Assembly: GCA_965199875.1 (NCBI GenBank)
Contig: OZ241346.1
Location: 3,658,001-3,722,000, forward strand
DNA length: 64,000 nucleotides
From: VXYL01 sp965199875
GTDB lineage: Bacteria; Pseudomonadota; Gammaproteobacteria; Pseudomonadales; Azotimanducaceae
Reading direction: 5' to 3'
The notes below the pieces were generated by a model, which did no database searches, was not told the origin of the DNA, and saw nothing but the letters and a program-made list of their open reading frames with translations. How positions within the stretch are numbered: position 1 is the stretch's first letter; each line of letters starts with the position of its first letter. A program made the position numbers and the translations under genes. Below, one piece after another: positions 8,625-17,056 of this stretch.

Positions 8625-9741
8625 CGTGCTTCCCCTCAAGCGTTTGGGCGACGCTCCGCGCCACGGCGCGGGCCAGCGCCACCGGCACGGCGTTGCCGAT
8701 GCTGCGCGCCGTGGTGGAGATGGTCCAGCACTCGTCCGGGGCGAAGAACTGGTAGTCGCGGGGGAACGTCTGCAGCAGCGCGGCTTCGCGCAGGGAAATC
8801 GCGCGGTCTTGCTCCGGGTGGCCGAACCTGCCGTTGCCGAAGCCGTTGCACTGGGTGGTGATGGTCGGCGCCGGCGCCTCCCAACTCATGCGCCCATAGA
8901 CGCTTTGGTACCAGCGCCCGGAGTCCTTGCGGTGGCAGTCGGCGACCAGGCTGGCGTCCCAGTCGCGCCACGTTTGCCCCGGCTTAGCGGCGCGGATGCG
9001 GGCCAGGTTCACCGCCGAGAGGCGGCTGGCGCGATGCAGCGGATCGTCCGCCGCGCTCTTGCCAGCGGCAATCGGCGGCAGGCCGGCGATGGCGTCGCGG
9101 ACTGTCCTGTAGCCGCCCTGCTTGTGGGTTGGCGGGACGAGCGCGATGGGCCCCACCCGGGAAGCCAGCACCACCAGCCGCTGGCGCGTTTGCGGCACGC
9201 CGTAGGCCGCGCAATCGACCACCTGCGACCACACCGCATAGCCGGCGTCTTTCAAGCCCCGCAGGAAGCCGCGCAGCAGCTCGCCGCCGTGGAAGTTCGC
9301 AAGCCTCGGCACGTTCTCCATCGACAGCACATCCGGCTGCGTTTCGCGCACCAGGCGGGCGAACTCGCCGAGCAGCCTCCACTTGTCGTCCGCGCGCTTG
9401 CGGCTGTAGGGGGAGAACGGCTGGCACGGTGCGCAGCCCACCAGAATGCGCGGCTGCCCCTCGGCGAACAGCGCACCCACCTCGGCGCCGTGGACGTCCG
9501 CGATGTTCTTCTCGATGAACCGGGCGCCGTTGTTGTGCTCGTAGGCATGGCGGCAGGAAGCGTCGATGTCGATGCCGGCGCGGACGTCGAAGCCTTCCAG
9601 CATGAAGCCGTGGCTTAGACCGCCGGCGCCGCAGAACACGTCCACCACCGTGCCGCGTTCGCGCACGGGCGCGGATGGCGCGGATGGCGCGGATGGCGCG
9701 CGTTGGCCAAGCGCTGGCGATTGCTCGGTTGCGTTGTTCAT
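8617..9741 (-). CDS. DNA (cytosine-5-)-methyltransferase
   Basis: A 374-residue C5 methyltransferase with motifs in the canonical order: I (DVFCGAGGLSHGF, about residue 35), IV with the catalytic Cys (GCAPCQPFSPYS), VI (SMENV), VIII (PQTRQR), and IX/X at the C-terminus (LREAALLQTFP, SIGNAVPVALA). It methylates cytosine in the recognition site of the adjacent restriction protein and so protects the host. ATG 9741 precedes an Ala/Ser/Pro tract encoded by a 9-bp tandem repeat. It is the first gene of a two-gene minus-strand unit with the ATPase. Confidence 0.93.
   Translation of the reverse strand: MNNATEQSPALGQRAPSAPSAPSAPVRERGTVVDVFCGAGGLSHGFMLEGFDVRAGIDIDASCRHAYEHNNGARFIEKNIADVHGAEVGALFAEGQPRILVGCAPCQPFSPYSRKRADDKWRLLGEFARLVRETQPDVLSMENVPRLANFHGGELLRGFLRGLKDAGYAVWSQVVDCAAYGVPQTRQRLVVLASRVGPIALVPPTHKQGGYRTVRDAIAGLPPIAAGKSAADDPLHRASRLSAVNLARIRAAKPGQTWRDWDASLVADCHRKDSGRWYQSVYGRMSWEAPAPTITTQCNGFGNGRFGHPEQDRAISLREAALLQTFPRDYQFFAPDECWTISTTARSIGNAVPVALARAVARSVAQTLEGKHDG
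9671..9700. repeat. 9-bp tandem repeat in the methyltransferase N-terminus
   Basis: Three perfect copies of GCGGATGGC plus a partial fourth. On the coding strand they encode repeating Ser-Ala-Pro triplets (APSAPSAPSAP). A 9-bp unit changes linker length without changing the reading frame. Confidence 0.85.
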
Positions 9742-9881
9742 TTGATTCGTCGAACCGCCCGCGCTGTTGCCCTCGGTGGCCAGCGATTGAGCCCGAAGGC
9801 GTGGTGCCTGCCGACACCGCTTAAGTGTGGATGGTTGGAAGAATCTTACCGCAAAGTGACCGCTCGCTACGGCCGCCGACC

Positions 9882-10220
9882 TCAGGCAGGCGGTGGGTGC
9901 AGCGGCTGCTCTGCCAAGTCTGGCGCCAGCGTGAAGTGCGGCGCTCGGCTTTGCTTGAGGGTGCGTTCCATCGTCAACAGGCCGAGGTCGGCCAGCTTGA
10001 GCAGGTCGGTTCTGGCGGTTTGGTAGGTGACGTGGTGGGCGCGGCGGTGTTCGTCGATTGTGTAGGATTCTGCCGGGCTGCTTGCTTAGGCTGCGAATGG
10101 CCGCCACTTGGCGGTGGTTCAGGCCGACGTCGCACGCGACCGCGGCGTGGTGCAGCAGGCGTTCCACATCGCGGTCTCCCTTGCCTTGCGGGTCAGATAG
10201 CCCTTCAGCGCGTCGATCGC
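9882..10220 (-). pseudogene. Decayed Fic-family protein, C-terminal remnant
   Basis: Three minus-strand frames together spell the C-terminal part of a Fic-family AMPylator: IDALKGYLTRKA, then RDVERLLHHA...GLNHRQ, then SYTIDEHRRAHHVTYQTARTDLLKLADLGLLTMER, which is the winged-helix tail of many Fic proteins (conserved YQTARTDLL). At least two frame changes are needed (near 10165 and near 10065), and the catalytic HPFxxGNGR region is absent. This is a genuine relic and not a one-base error. Confidence 0.65.
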
Positions 10221-10575
10221 GCGGCACCGACGCCCGGACTCCATCAGCCTCGCCGCCAGCTCCTTCGCTTGGGCCGCCATCGACTTCGCCAGCGCCGACC
10301 GCGCCTCGTCCAGCGCCACCGCTTCCGCAGCCTCCCTCTTGCCTTCCCCGCCCAATCGCCGAAAGTCCTCTTCGCCATCGCGGGCTCCTTGCCCTTGGTC
10401 TTGGCAAAACCCAAGAGTAGGCGGCCCGTGTCGGCTCACCAACGCCTCCCGCCATCGGCAAATGCCACGAACACCCCCGCCGGAGTGTTCACTTGCCAAA
10501 GATCTGTCGCACACCGCTTGGTCGCAGGCATAGAAGACATGCAAGCAAGGACGGTGCGGGTCTCCGGTTCTTAAA

Positions 10576-11007
10576 TCACTGGTCTATCCGTGCTCGCAAC
10601 TTCCGCATAGCAACTTCCGCATAGCAGTCGAGCAACTCGTTGATTGCACCAGCGCCTAGGACTCCAGCAAGCCAACGCAGCCCAGCGACCAGCAGCCGAA
10701 CTGGGACGCTTTGGCGAGACCCAGCTTTCCGACGCAGCTCCCAAATCGTCCTTTTGAGTTCGTTGTTGTCTCGGCGAAGGAGGTTGTTTTTTGCCTTCTC
10801 GTCGTCCAGCTCCTTCTTGCGGTCGTCTTCAGCTCGTCGCAACCTATTGTTTTCTCGGAGCAATTCTTCGGTCCTGAAGCGGCGAAGCCAAGCCGAGCCG
10901 GTGTTCCGGTGAATCCCGACGATTCTCGCGGCAGACGAGATCGTCTTTCCCTCTTCAAGGACTAGATGGCGAAACGACTCCCTGACGCTCTCGTCGTAAG
11001 CGATCAT
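10576..11007 (-). CDS. Small HTH plus coiled-coil protein, transposase OrfA-like
   Basis: A 143-residue protein. Residues 1-45 contain a helix-turn-helix resembling the DNA-binding head of IS-type transposases (SSAARIVGIHRNTGSAW). Residues ~48-95 form a strongly charged coiled coil (RAEDDRKKELDDEKAKNN...). The C-terminal ~45 residues have a short hydrophobic stretch (VRLLVAGLRWLAGVLGAG), possibly membrane-associated. No DDE domain is present and no inverted repeats were found at its flanks. It may be a domesticated or leftover element protein; its function is unknown. Confidence 0.5.
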   Translation of the reverse strand: MIAYDESVRESFRHLVLEEGKTISSAARIVGIHRNTGSAWLRRFRTEELLRENNRLRRAEDDRKKELDDEKAKNNLLRRDNNELKRTIWELRRKAGSRQSVPVRLLVAGLRWLAGVLGAGAINELLDCYAEVAMRKLRARIDQ

Positions 11008-11469
11008 GTTGGACCCCCAAGGTGCTCCTTATGGCCACTTGGACTATGACAGCCCTGACCGCGACCGAGTTCAATCCGCCAACCACGCCTCCACGCCAGC
11101 CTGCACGCGCCCACTGTCGGGGTACGCCGAACCGACAGCTCGCTGACCTTCGCCCACACCTTGTCGCAGGCCAGCTCCAGTGCCTCGATCCTCGCGCCGT
11201 CGCCGTCCATGTCGCCGGCTAGCACTACGCTCGTCCCGGCCCGGTCGCCGCAGCCAGTCCGCGCCGTCCTCCAGCGCCACGCCGCCGTCCTCCGGCGCGA
11301 ACCCCAGCGCCGCCGGTTCGCGCAGCAGCCGCCGTGCCGTGGGCGTCATCGACCCCTCGATGTTCGGCGCACGCCCGCGGGCGTGCGCTCTTCCCGCAGG
11401 ACAGGCGCGCGTAGCGGCGCGGCGTCGTCTGCTAGACTTCCGCTTCCATCAACCCTTGGTCAGGACAGT
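11008..11469. other. Gene-free stretch with a degraded minus-strand coding signal
   Basis: No intact gene is convincing here. On the minus strand two overlapping frames, joined near 11222, give a continuous-looking peptide (ALEDGADWLRRPG then VVLAGDMDGDGARIEALEL), which suggests a broken gene of unknown family. It marks the boundary between the defence block and the glycosyltransferase-like genes. Confidence 0.35.
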
Positions 11470-11844
11470 ATGGGCGTGGAAGTCGGCTCTTGGGCACCTC
11501 CTGCCGGGCTGGGCGAGAGGCATGCGCAAGCCTTGGACGGGGCGGCAGCTGGTGTGGCAACCGTCGCCGACATCCTGCAAGAAGTCGCGAACGCGCCGCC
11601 AAGCGATCGCGTCGCGTTCTTCGCCAGCCGCGACTCCGCGCGTCTGGTGGGCTGGCTGCGAGCCTTGGTGCTGGCGGAAGCGGCGATGCCCGGCGGCGAC
11701 TCGGGCGCCCGGTCTCCCGCCATCGACATCGCTCGGCTGTTGCGCGGGCGCGGCGACTATCCCGCAGACTTGACGGCCTGGATCCGCTCCGTCAGCAGCA
11801 ACCGCTATCTACCCTACGGCAGCCTGCTCGACCGCTTGCGCTGA
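11470..11844 (+). CDS. Hypothetical protein upstream of tandem membrane genes
   Basis: A 124-residue protein with no recognised domain. It is helical and has a conserved-looking C-terminus (ADLTAWIRSVSSNRYLPYGSLLDRL). Its TGA overlaps the ATG of the next gene (TGATG), which makes a translational operon with the first membrane paralog. This coupling is the main reason to accept it as real. Confidence 0.5.
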   Translation: MGVEVGSWAPPAGLGERHAQALDGAAAGVATVADILQEVANAPPSDRVAFFASRDSARLVGWLRALVLAEAAMPGGDSGARSPAIDIARLLRGRGDYPADLTAWIRSVSSNRYLPYGSLLDRLR

Positions 11845-13616
11845 TGCGCCGGTTGCCTGCAACGGCAGTCCGCCAGGCGGGCGGCGCCGCCAATGCGCTC
11901 AGGATAGGCGCACTGCTGGCCGCGCCGGCGCTGTTGTTCGCTCCGATCCTCTACTACTCCCTGGATTCGCCGTTCAGTCTCACCAGCGACTACTCCCACT
12001 GGCGCATGCTGCGACTGCTGGAATCTCCGTCTTCTTTCTTGGCATGGCTCGAGTGGGTAGTCGGCATCGACGAAGTGGGCTCGAGATATCGGCCGGCTTA
12101 CCAGCTGTACACTGCCGTCGTCTGGAAGTGGTTGGGGGCAGACGCCTCTGCGCATCATTTGCTGCGCTGGATCGTTCACTTTGGCGCCGTTGCCTTCTTC
12201 TGCGCCGCGTTCTGCCGCATTTGCGCCATCCGCACCGCGGGATCGCTCGGCAGCGCTGGCCTGCTGCCGCTGGCGCTGATGGTGCATGTCTGGCTGTTCT
12301 TTCCCAATGCGCCGGCAGTCCGGCTGGATACGCAAGAGACTCTGACGGTCTTCTTCCTTGGCCTTTGCAACTACGCTGCCGCGATCGCCTTGTCTTGGGA
12401 GTCGCGACGTCGGGCTTCGCCGACGAGCTTGCGAAAGGCGCCGTGGTACTGGCTCTACGGGTTGTTCTTCCTCGGCTTCCTGGGCCTTACGTTCTCCAAG
12501 GAGATCAACTTTGCTCTTTCGCTTAGCCTTCTGGTCGCATACTTCATATGGGTCTGCCTGATGAAGGCGGGTTGGCGAGCAGTTCTCGCCGGCGTGCCGC
12601 TGGTCGCGGCGGTCGCTCTGATGGTCGCGAGAGTCCATGCCGCCACGGAGAGCTTCGGCACCGGCTACGGCAATGCGTACTCCGCCTACACGTCGGTGGC
12701 CAACGTGGCCAAGATGCTTCTGGGGCTGTTTCAGGTTCACACCTCCGTGGTCGCAGCCGCCGGGTTTGCGGTGTTGTTGGGAGCGCTGGCTTTCGGACGT
12801 GTGGCTACGGGCCTGTACACGCTGGGCCGGGCGCTGAAGGCGCGCAAGAATGGCGGAAAGACCGGCGGACTTTGCGGCGCAGCCGCGGTGGACTGCGAAC
12901 TGGCATTCGTGCTGCTGCTGGCAGGTCAGTTCGTCTGCATGTTCGGCGTACTGGCGGCGTCGTGGGGTGTGGTGCTGCGCTACTGGTATCCGCTGGTAGC
13001 GCTGCTCTCCGTGCTGCTGGCCTTTGGCGCGAAGTTCCTGCTGGAGGCCGGTCGCCGCCGGGGTTGGACGGTACGGCGCGTCGGTGCGCCGCTGGCTGTC
13101 TTCGTCGTCTTCTACGTGGCCTGCAACTACTACAACTTCGCCTTCCAGACCATCGCCTGGCACGGCTTGAGCACTGCGGAAGACGCGTTGATCGAAGAAG
13201 TGCGCCGCCTCGGCGACCGCGGCGAACACGTGGTCGTGGAGAGCACGGGCATCGAACACGAATGCAGCCTCATCCATCGCGTCGGCAACTTCCTTGCGCA
13301 CTTTCGCGGCGTGGACTTCACCGTGCATGTCGCGCCGCCGGAGAGCGGGCGGCCGTACTATTTCGTCACGCAGAAGGAACTGCCGCACCAGGAGAAGGCC
13401 ACGACGATAGACAGCCGGCGCGAGTACCGGTTGCTGGCGGCCGCCTCCGCGGTTGCCAGTGTGCTGCAACTGCGGCGCGAACCGTTCCTGCAACTCGACG
13501 CCGGCGTGAGTTGGCACCGCGAGGGCAAGCCGTATGTCTGGAACATCTACCGCTTACCGGCCTCCGATGCCGGCAGTCGCCATTTGCCTGTAGGGCCGCC
13601 GAAGCGGTGCGCGTAG
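11844..13616 (+). CDS. Polytopic membrane protein, glycosyltransferase-like (paralog 1)
   Basis: A 590-residue inner-membrane protein with about ten hydrophobic segments and a soluble C-terminal domain of ~150 residues. After the first membrane segment is a loop with SDYSHWR, followed by SRYRPAY; acidic first loops with nearby Arg residues are common in GT-C glycosyltransferases of the PMT/ArnT type. I infer lipid-linked sugar transfer only from this topology. It is followed 5 bp later by a close paralog, evidently a tandem duplication, and preceded by the overlapping 124-residue gene. Confidence 0.6.
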   Translation: MRRLPATAVRQAGGAANALRIGALLAAPALLFAPILYYSLDSPFSLTSDYSHWRMLRLLESPSSFLAWLEWVVGIDEVGSRYRPAYQLYTAVVWKWLGADASAHHLLRWIVHFGAVAFFCAAFCRICAIRTAGSLGSAGLLPLALMVHVWLFFPNAPAVRLDTQETLTVFFLGLCNYAAAIALSWESRRRASPTSLRKAPWYWLYGLFFLGFLGLTFSKEINFALSLSLLVAYFIWVCLMKAGWRAVLAGVPLVAAVALMVARVHAATESFGTGYGNAYSAYTSVANVAKMLLGLFQVHTSVVAAAGFAVLLGALAFGRVATGLYTLGRALKARKNGGKTGGLCGAAAVDCELAFVLLLAGQFVCMFGVLAASWGVVLRYWYPLVALLSVLLAFGAKFLLEAGRRRGWTVRRVGAPLAVFVVFYVACNYYNFAFQTIAWHGLSTAEDALIEEVRRLGDRGEHVVVESTGIEHECSLIHRVGNFLAHFRGVDFTVHVAPPESGRPYYFVTQKELPHQEKATTIDSRREYRLLAAASAVASVLQLRREPFLQLDAGVSWHREGKPYVWNIYRLPASDAGSRHLPVGPPKRCA

Positions 13617-13621
13617 CCGCG

Positions 13622-15640
13622 ATGAACGCTGCGCCAGGATCGGCGACGTCAGCGGCAACCGCTGCCCGGTCCGCGCTGCCCACGGCAGCGGGGTGGGGCA
13701 CCGGGCGCGCCCGCGCGCTCTGGATGGCCGCACTGCTGGTCGTGCCTGCGCTGTTGTACGCTCCTGTTCTCTACTACTCCTTGAACTCGCCGTTCCATCT
13801 CATCGACGACTACGCCCACTGGCGCTTTCTGCTCATTTGGGAGTCCCAGTCTTCCTTCTTCTCGTGGCTCGAATGGGCTGTCGGCATTGGCGAAGTTGGT
13901 CTGAGGTACAGACCCGCTTGGGAGATGTACAACGCCGTCGTCTGGAAGTTGTTTGGCGTAAACGCTGCTGTGCATCATTTAATTCGCTGGATGCTTCACT
14001 TTGGGGCCGTTGCTTTCTTTTCCGCTGCGTTCTGCAGCATCTGCGCCATGTCCCGCCCGAGGATCGCCCACACCGCCGCTGGCTGCCTGCTGCCGTTGGT
14101 GGTGATGGTGCATGTCTGGTTGTTCTTCCCCAATTCGCCGGCAACCCGTCTTGGTACGCAGGATGTTTTGACGGTCTTCTTCCTTGGCCTGTGCAACTAC
14201 GTTGCCGCGACCGCCCTTTCGCGGGAATCGCAAAGCCGGACTTCGCCGACGAGTTTGCGAAAGACACGTTGGCGCGGGCTCTACGGGTTGTTCGTCCTAG
14301 GCTTCCTGGGCCTCACGTTCTCCAAGGAGCCCAACGTTGCTCTTTCGCTCTGCTTTCTGGTCGGGTACTTCGTCTTTGTCTGTCCGGTGGGCGGTTGGCG
14401 AGCCGCTCTTGCGGGTGCGCCGCTGGTCGCGGCTGCGGTGCTGGCGGTCACGAGAGTCTACGCCGCCGCGGGGAACTCCGGCGTGGGCTACGGACATGCA
14501 TGGTCGGCCTACACGTCGATGGTCAACGCGGCGAAGATGCTGGTCGGGTTGTTTCAGGTTCAAACCTCGGTCGTCGTAGGCATAGGATTCGTCGGGTTGT
14601 TGGGGGTGTTGGCCTTCGGACGCATGGCTGGAAGCCTGCGGGCGCCGCTTCGGGCGCTGACGAACGCTCGTCGGGAGGATGGCGAAGCTGGCGTTTTTGG
14701 CAGGCTTGGCAGGGCAATCGCGGTCGATTCCGAACTGGCATTCCTGCTGTTCCTGGCAAGCCAGTTCATAGGCTTGTTCCTGATACTGACGGCGTCGTGG
14801 GGGATACCGCTGCGCTACTGGTATCCGCTTGTGCCGCTGCTCTCGATGCTGCTGGCCTTCGCGGCGAAGTTCGTGCTGGAAGCTGCCGGCCGTTGGGGTT
14901 GGCCGGTACGGCGCGTCGCGTTGCCGCTCACGGCCTTTGTCGCCTTCTACGTGGCGTGCAACTACTACAACTTCGCGTACCAGACCACCACGTGGCACGG
15001 CTTGAGCAATGCTGCCGAGAGATTGATCGAGGACGTGCGCCGCCTTGACGGTCGAGGCGAGTACGTGGTGGTGGAAGGCACAGGACGTCACCAGGAGTGC
15101 AGCCTCCTACACCAGGTTGGCGACTTCTTCGCGTATTTCCACGGCATGGGCTTCGCCACGCACGTGGAACCGCCGGAACCTCCGCGGCCGTACTACTACG
15201 TCACCCAGCGGGAACTGCCGAACCGGGAGAAGGCCGCGACGATCGCGGGCCGGCGCGAATACCGGGTGCTGGCGGCAGCCAAGTCGGTCGCCAGTGTGCT
15301 CCAGCTCCGGCGCGAACCGTTCGTGCTGCTCGACGGGGGCATGGGGTGGTGGCCTGAGCTTGGGCCGTATGTGTGGAACATCTACCGCCTGCCGGCCGCC
15401 GACACCGGTTGGCCTGTCATGCCGCCGAAGCCGTGCCGCTACCGGCCCGCCACGTCCGGTTCACGAAATTCGCGACTCCGATCCGGGTGGCGGGCCGCAG
15501 GGTCGCAGCCGATCCAGGATGAACGGGCTGGACACCACGGAACACGCCTCGGTTCACCCCTCGAAATGGCGAACGAAGCAGGACTTTCTCGCCCCCGAAC
15601 ATCCACCGGCACGGCCACTGCGCTGCAAAGTTGGACGTAG
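13622..15640 (+). CDS. Polytopic membrane protein, glycosyltransferase-like (paralog 2)
   Basis: A 672-residue protein closely similar to its upstream neighbour along ~600 residues, including the loop DDYAHWR...RYRPAW, the motif FLGLTFSKE, and the C-terminal soluble domain ending YVWNIYRLPAAD. The last ~66 residues (from about 15440) have no counterpart in paralog 1, are Ser/Arg/Gly-rich and look like read-through into non-coding sequence after loss of the ancestral stop. The duplicates have diverged evenly along their length, so this is an old duplication under selection. Confidence 0.6.
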   Translation: MNAAPGSATSAATAARSALPTAAGWGTGRARALWMAALLVVPALLYAPVLYYSLNSPFHLIDDYAHWRFLLIWESQSSFFSWLEWAVGIGEVGLRYRPAWEMYNAVVWKLFGVNAAVHHLIRWMLHFGAVAFFSAAFCSICAMSRPRIAHTAAGCLLPLVVMVHVWLFFPNSPATRLGTQDVLTVFFLGLCNYVAATALSRESQSRTSPTSLRKTRWRGLYGLFVLGFLGLTFSKEPNVALSLCFLVGYFVFVCPVGGWRAALAGAPLVAAAVLAVTRVYAAAGNSGVGYGHAWSAYTSMVNAAKMLVGLFQVQTSVVVGIGFVGLLGVLAFGRMAGSLRAPLRALTNARREDGEAGVFGRLGRAIAVDSELAFLLFLASQFIGLFLILTASWGIPLRYWYPLVPLLSMLLAFAAKFVLEAAGRWGWPVRRVALPLTAFVAFYVACNYYNFAYQTTTWHGLSNAAERLIEDVRRLDGRGEYVVVEGTGRHQECSLLHQVGDFFAYFHGMGFATHVEPPEPPRPYYYVTQRELPNREKAATIAGRREYRVLAAAKSVASVLQLRREPFVLLDGGMGWWPELGPYVWNIYRLPAADTGWPVMPPKPCRYRPATSGSRNSRLRSGWRAAGSQPIQDERAGHHGTRLGSPLEMANEAGLSRPRTSTGTATALQSWT

Positions 15641-15686
15641 CCGCTCGCCTGCTATGCTGCGCTCTCCTTCGCTGCCTGCCCCAGCC

Positions 15687-16277
15687 ATGAGCGATCGCCA
15701 GGCGCGTCAGCGCCGCCAGACCTTGGAGACCACCGTCGATGTCGCCGTGAACGTCGATGGCGAAGGCGGTTCGACCATCGACTTGGGCCTGCCCTTCTTC
15801 GAGCACATGCTGGACCAGGTCGCCCGCCACGGGCGCATCGATCTCGACATCGAAGCGCGCGGCGACCTCGACGTGGACGCCCATCACACCGTCGAGGATG
15901 TCGGCATCGTTCTCGGCCGGGCAATCGCCGAAGCGGTGGGCGACAAGCGCGGCATCTCTCGCTACGGCCACGCCTACGTGCCGCTCGACGAGGCGCTGTC
16001 GAGAGTCGTGGTGGACTTCTCCGGCCGTCCCGGCCTCTTCTACAACGTCGCGTTCAGCCGCGCCCGGGTCGGCGAGTTCGACGTCGACCTGCTGCGCGAG
16101 TTCTTCCAAGGCTTCGCCAACCACGCTATGGCGACGCTGCACATCGACAACCTGCGCGGCAGGAACGCCCACCATCAGGCGGAGTCGATCTTCAAGGCGT
16201 TTGGCCGCGCCCTGCGCATGGCCTTGGCACGGGATGCGCGAATCGACGACGCGCCCTCCACCAAGGGAACGCTTTAG
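15687..16277 (+). CDS. hisB: Imidazoleglycerol-phosphate dehydratase
   Basis: A 196-residue enzyme of normal IGPD length. It catalyses dehydration of imidazole glycerol phosphate to imidazole acetol phosphate (histidine pathway, step 6). The manganese-binding histidine motifs are present: FFEHMLDQVARHG, DVDAHHTVEDVGI and RNAHHQAESIFKA. ATG at 15687 is chosen because the family begins with the RQTLETTVDV strand soon after. hisH, which normally follows, is not present; hisA starts 43 bp downstream. Confidence 0.95.
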   Translation: MSDRQARQRRQTLETTVDVAVNVDGEGGSTIDLGLPFFEHMLDQVARHGRIDLDIEARGDLDVDAHHTVEDVGIVLGRAIAEAVGDKRGISRYGHAYVPLDEALSRVVVDFSGRPGLFYNVAFSRARVGEFDVDLLREFFQGFANHAMATLHIDNLRGRNAHHQAESIFKAFGRALRMALARDARIDDAPSTKGTL

Positions 16278-16320
16278 CCTTCGGCGGTAGAGGCATGGAC
16301 ATGGAGCGCGGGGTGCCCGC

Positions 16321-17055
16321 TTGCTGCTGATTCCCGCCATCGATCTGAAGGATGGCCAGTGCGTGCGCTTGCGCCAAGGCGTCATGGAATCGGCCACGGT
16401 CTATTCCAGCGACCCGGCGCAGATGGCCAGGCACTGGGCAAAGCTGGGGGCCCGGCGTCTGCACGTGGTGGACTTGGACGGCGCCATCGCCGGCAAGCCC
16501 GTCAACCAGCACCTCGTTGCGGCCATCGTCGAAGCCGTGCCGCACCTGCCAGTGCAGGTAGGTGGCGGCATTCGCACTCTCGACACCGCCGCTGCCTATT
16601 TGCGGGCCGGCGCGGAGCAGGTGATCGTCGGCACTCGGGCAGTGGAAGACCGGGGCTTTCTGCGCCAGCTGGCAACCGCTTTCGGCGGCCGGGCCATGCT
16701 GGGGCTGGACGCCAGAGACGGGCTTGTCGCCACCCGTGGCTGGACCGAAACCCGGGATGTCGACGTGCAGGCATTCGTGGGCGAATTGGCGGACGTCGAG
16801 CTGTTCGCCATCGTCTACACGGACATCGGGCGCGACGGCATGTTGAGCGGCGTCGATGCCGAGGCAACCAGGCGCCTGGCGGAAGCCGTGGCGGTGCCGG
16901 TCATCGCCTCGGGCGGCGTTCGCAGCCTGGACGACCTGCGAGCCTTGAAGGCGCTGGGCCTCGGCGACGACCGCCTTCTGGGCGCCATCAGCGGCGCGGC
17001 GCTCTACCAGGAAACTCTGGACTTCGCCGCTGGCCAGCGGCTATTGGACGCTTGA
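16321..17055 (+). CDS. hisA: Phosphoribosyl-formimino-AICAR-phosphate isomerase
   Basis: A 244-residue TIM barrel starting at TTG 16321, so that it begins LLIPAIDLKDGQCVRLRQG, the invariant HisA opening with the catalytic Asp8. The second catalytic Asp is in VYTDIGRDGM, and the phosphate-binding loops VGGGIR and ASGGVRSLDDL are intact. HisA opens the ribose ring of ProFAR to give the HisF substrate. It sits between hisB and an unknown gene; hisH and hisF are absent from the window. Confidence 0.95.
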   Translation: MLLIPAIDLKDGQCVRLRQGVMESATVYSSDPAQMARHWAKLGARRLHVVDLDGAIAGKPVNQHLVAAIVEAVPHLPVQVGGGIRTLDTAAAYLRAGAEQVIVGTRAVEDRGFLRQLATAFGGRAMLGLDARDGLVATRGWTETRDVDVQAFVGELADVELFAIVYTDIGRDGMLSGVDAEATRRLAEAVAVPVIASGGVRSLDDLRALKALGLGDDRLLGAISGAALYQETLDFAAGQRLLDA

Positions 17056-17056
17056 C

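Noticed and set aside
10576..11007. A complete insertion sequence.
   Set aside because: No DDE transposase domain and no terminal inverted repeats or target duplications were found around the HTH gene.
12548..15640. A 1030-codon plus-strand open frame spanning both membrane genes.
   Set aside because: Only its last two thirds are the real second paralog (from 13622); before that it is an alternative frame of paralog 1.
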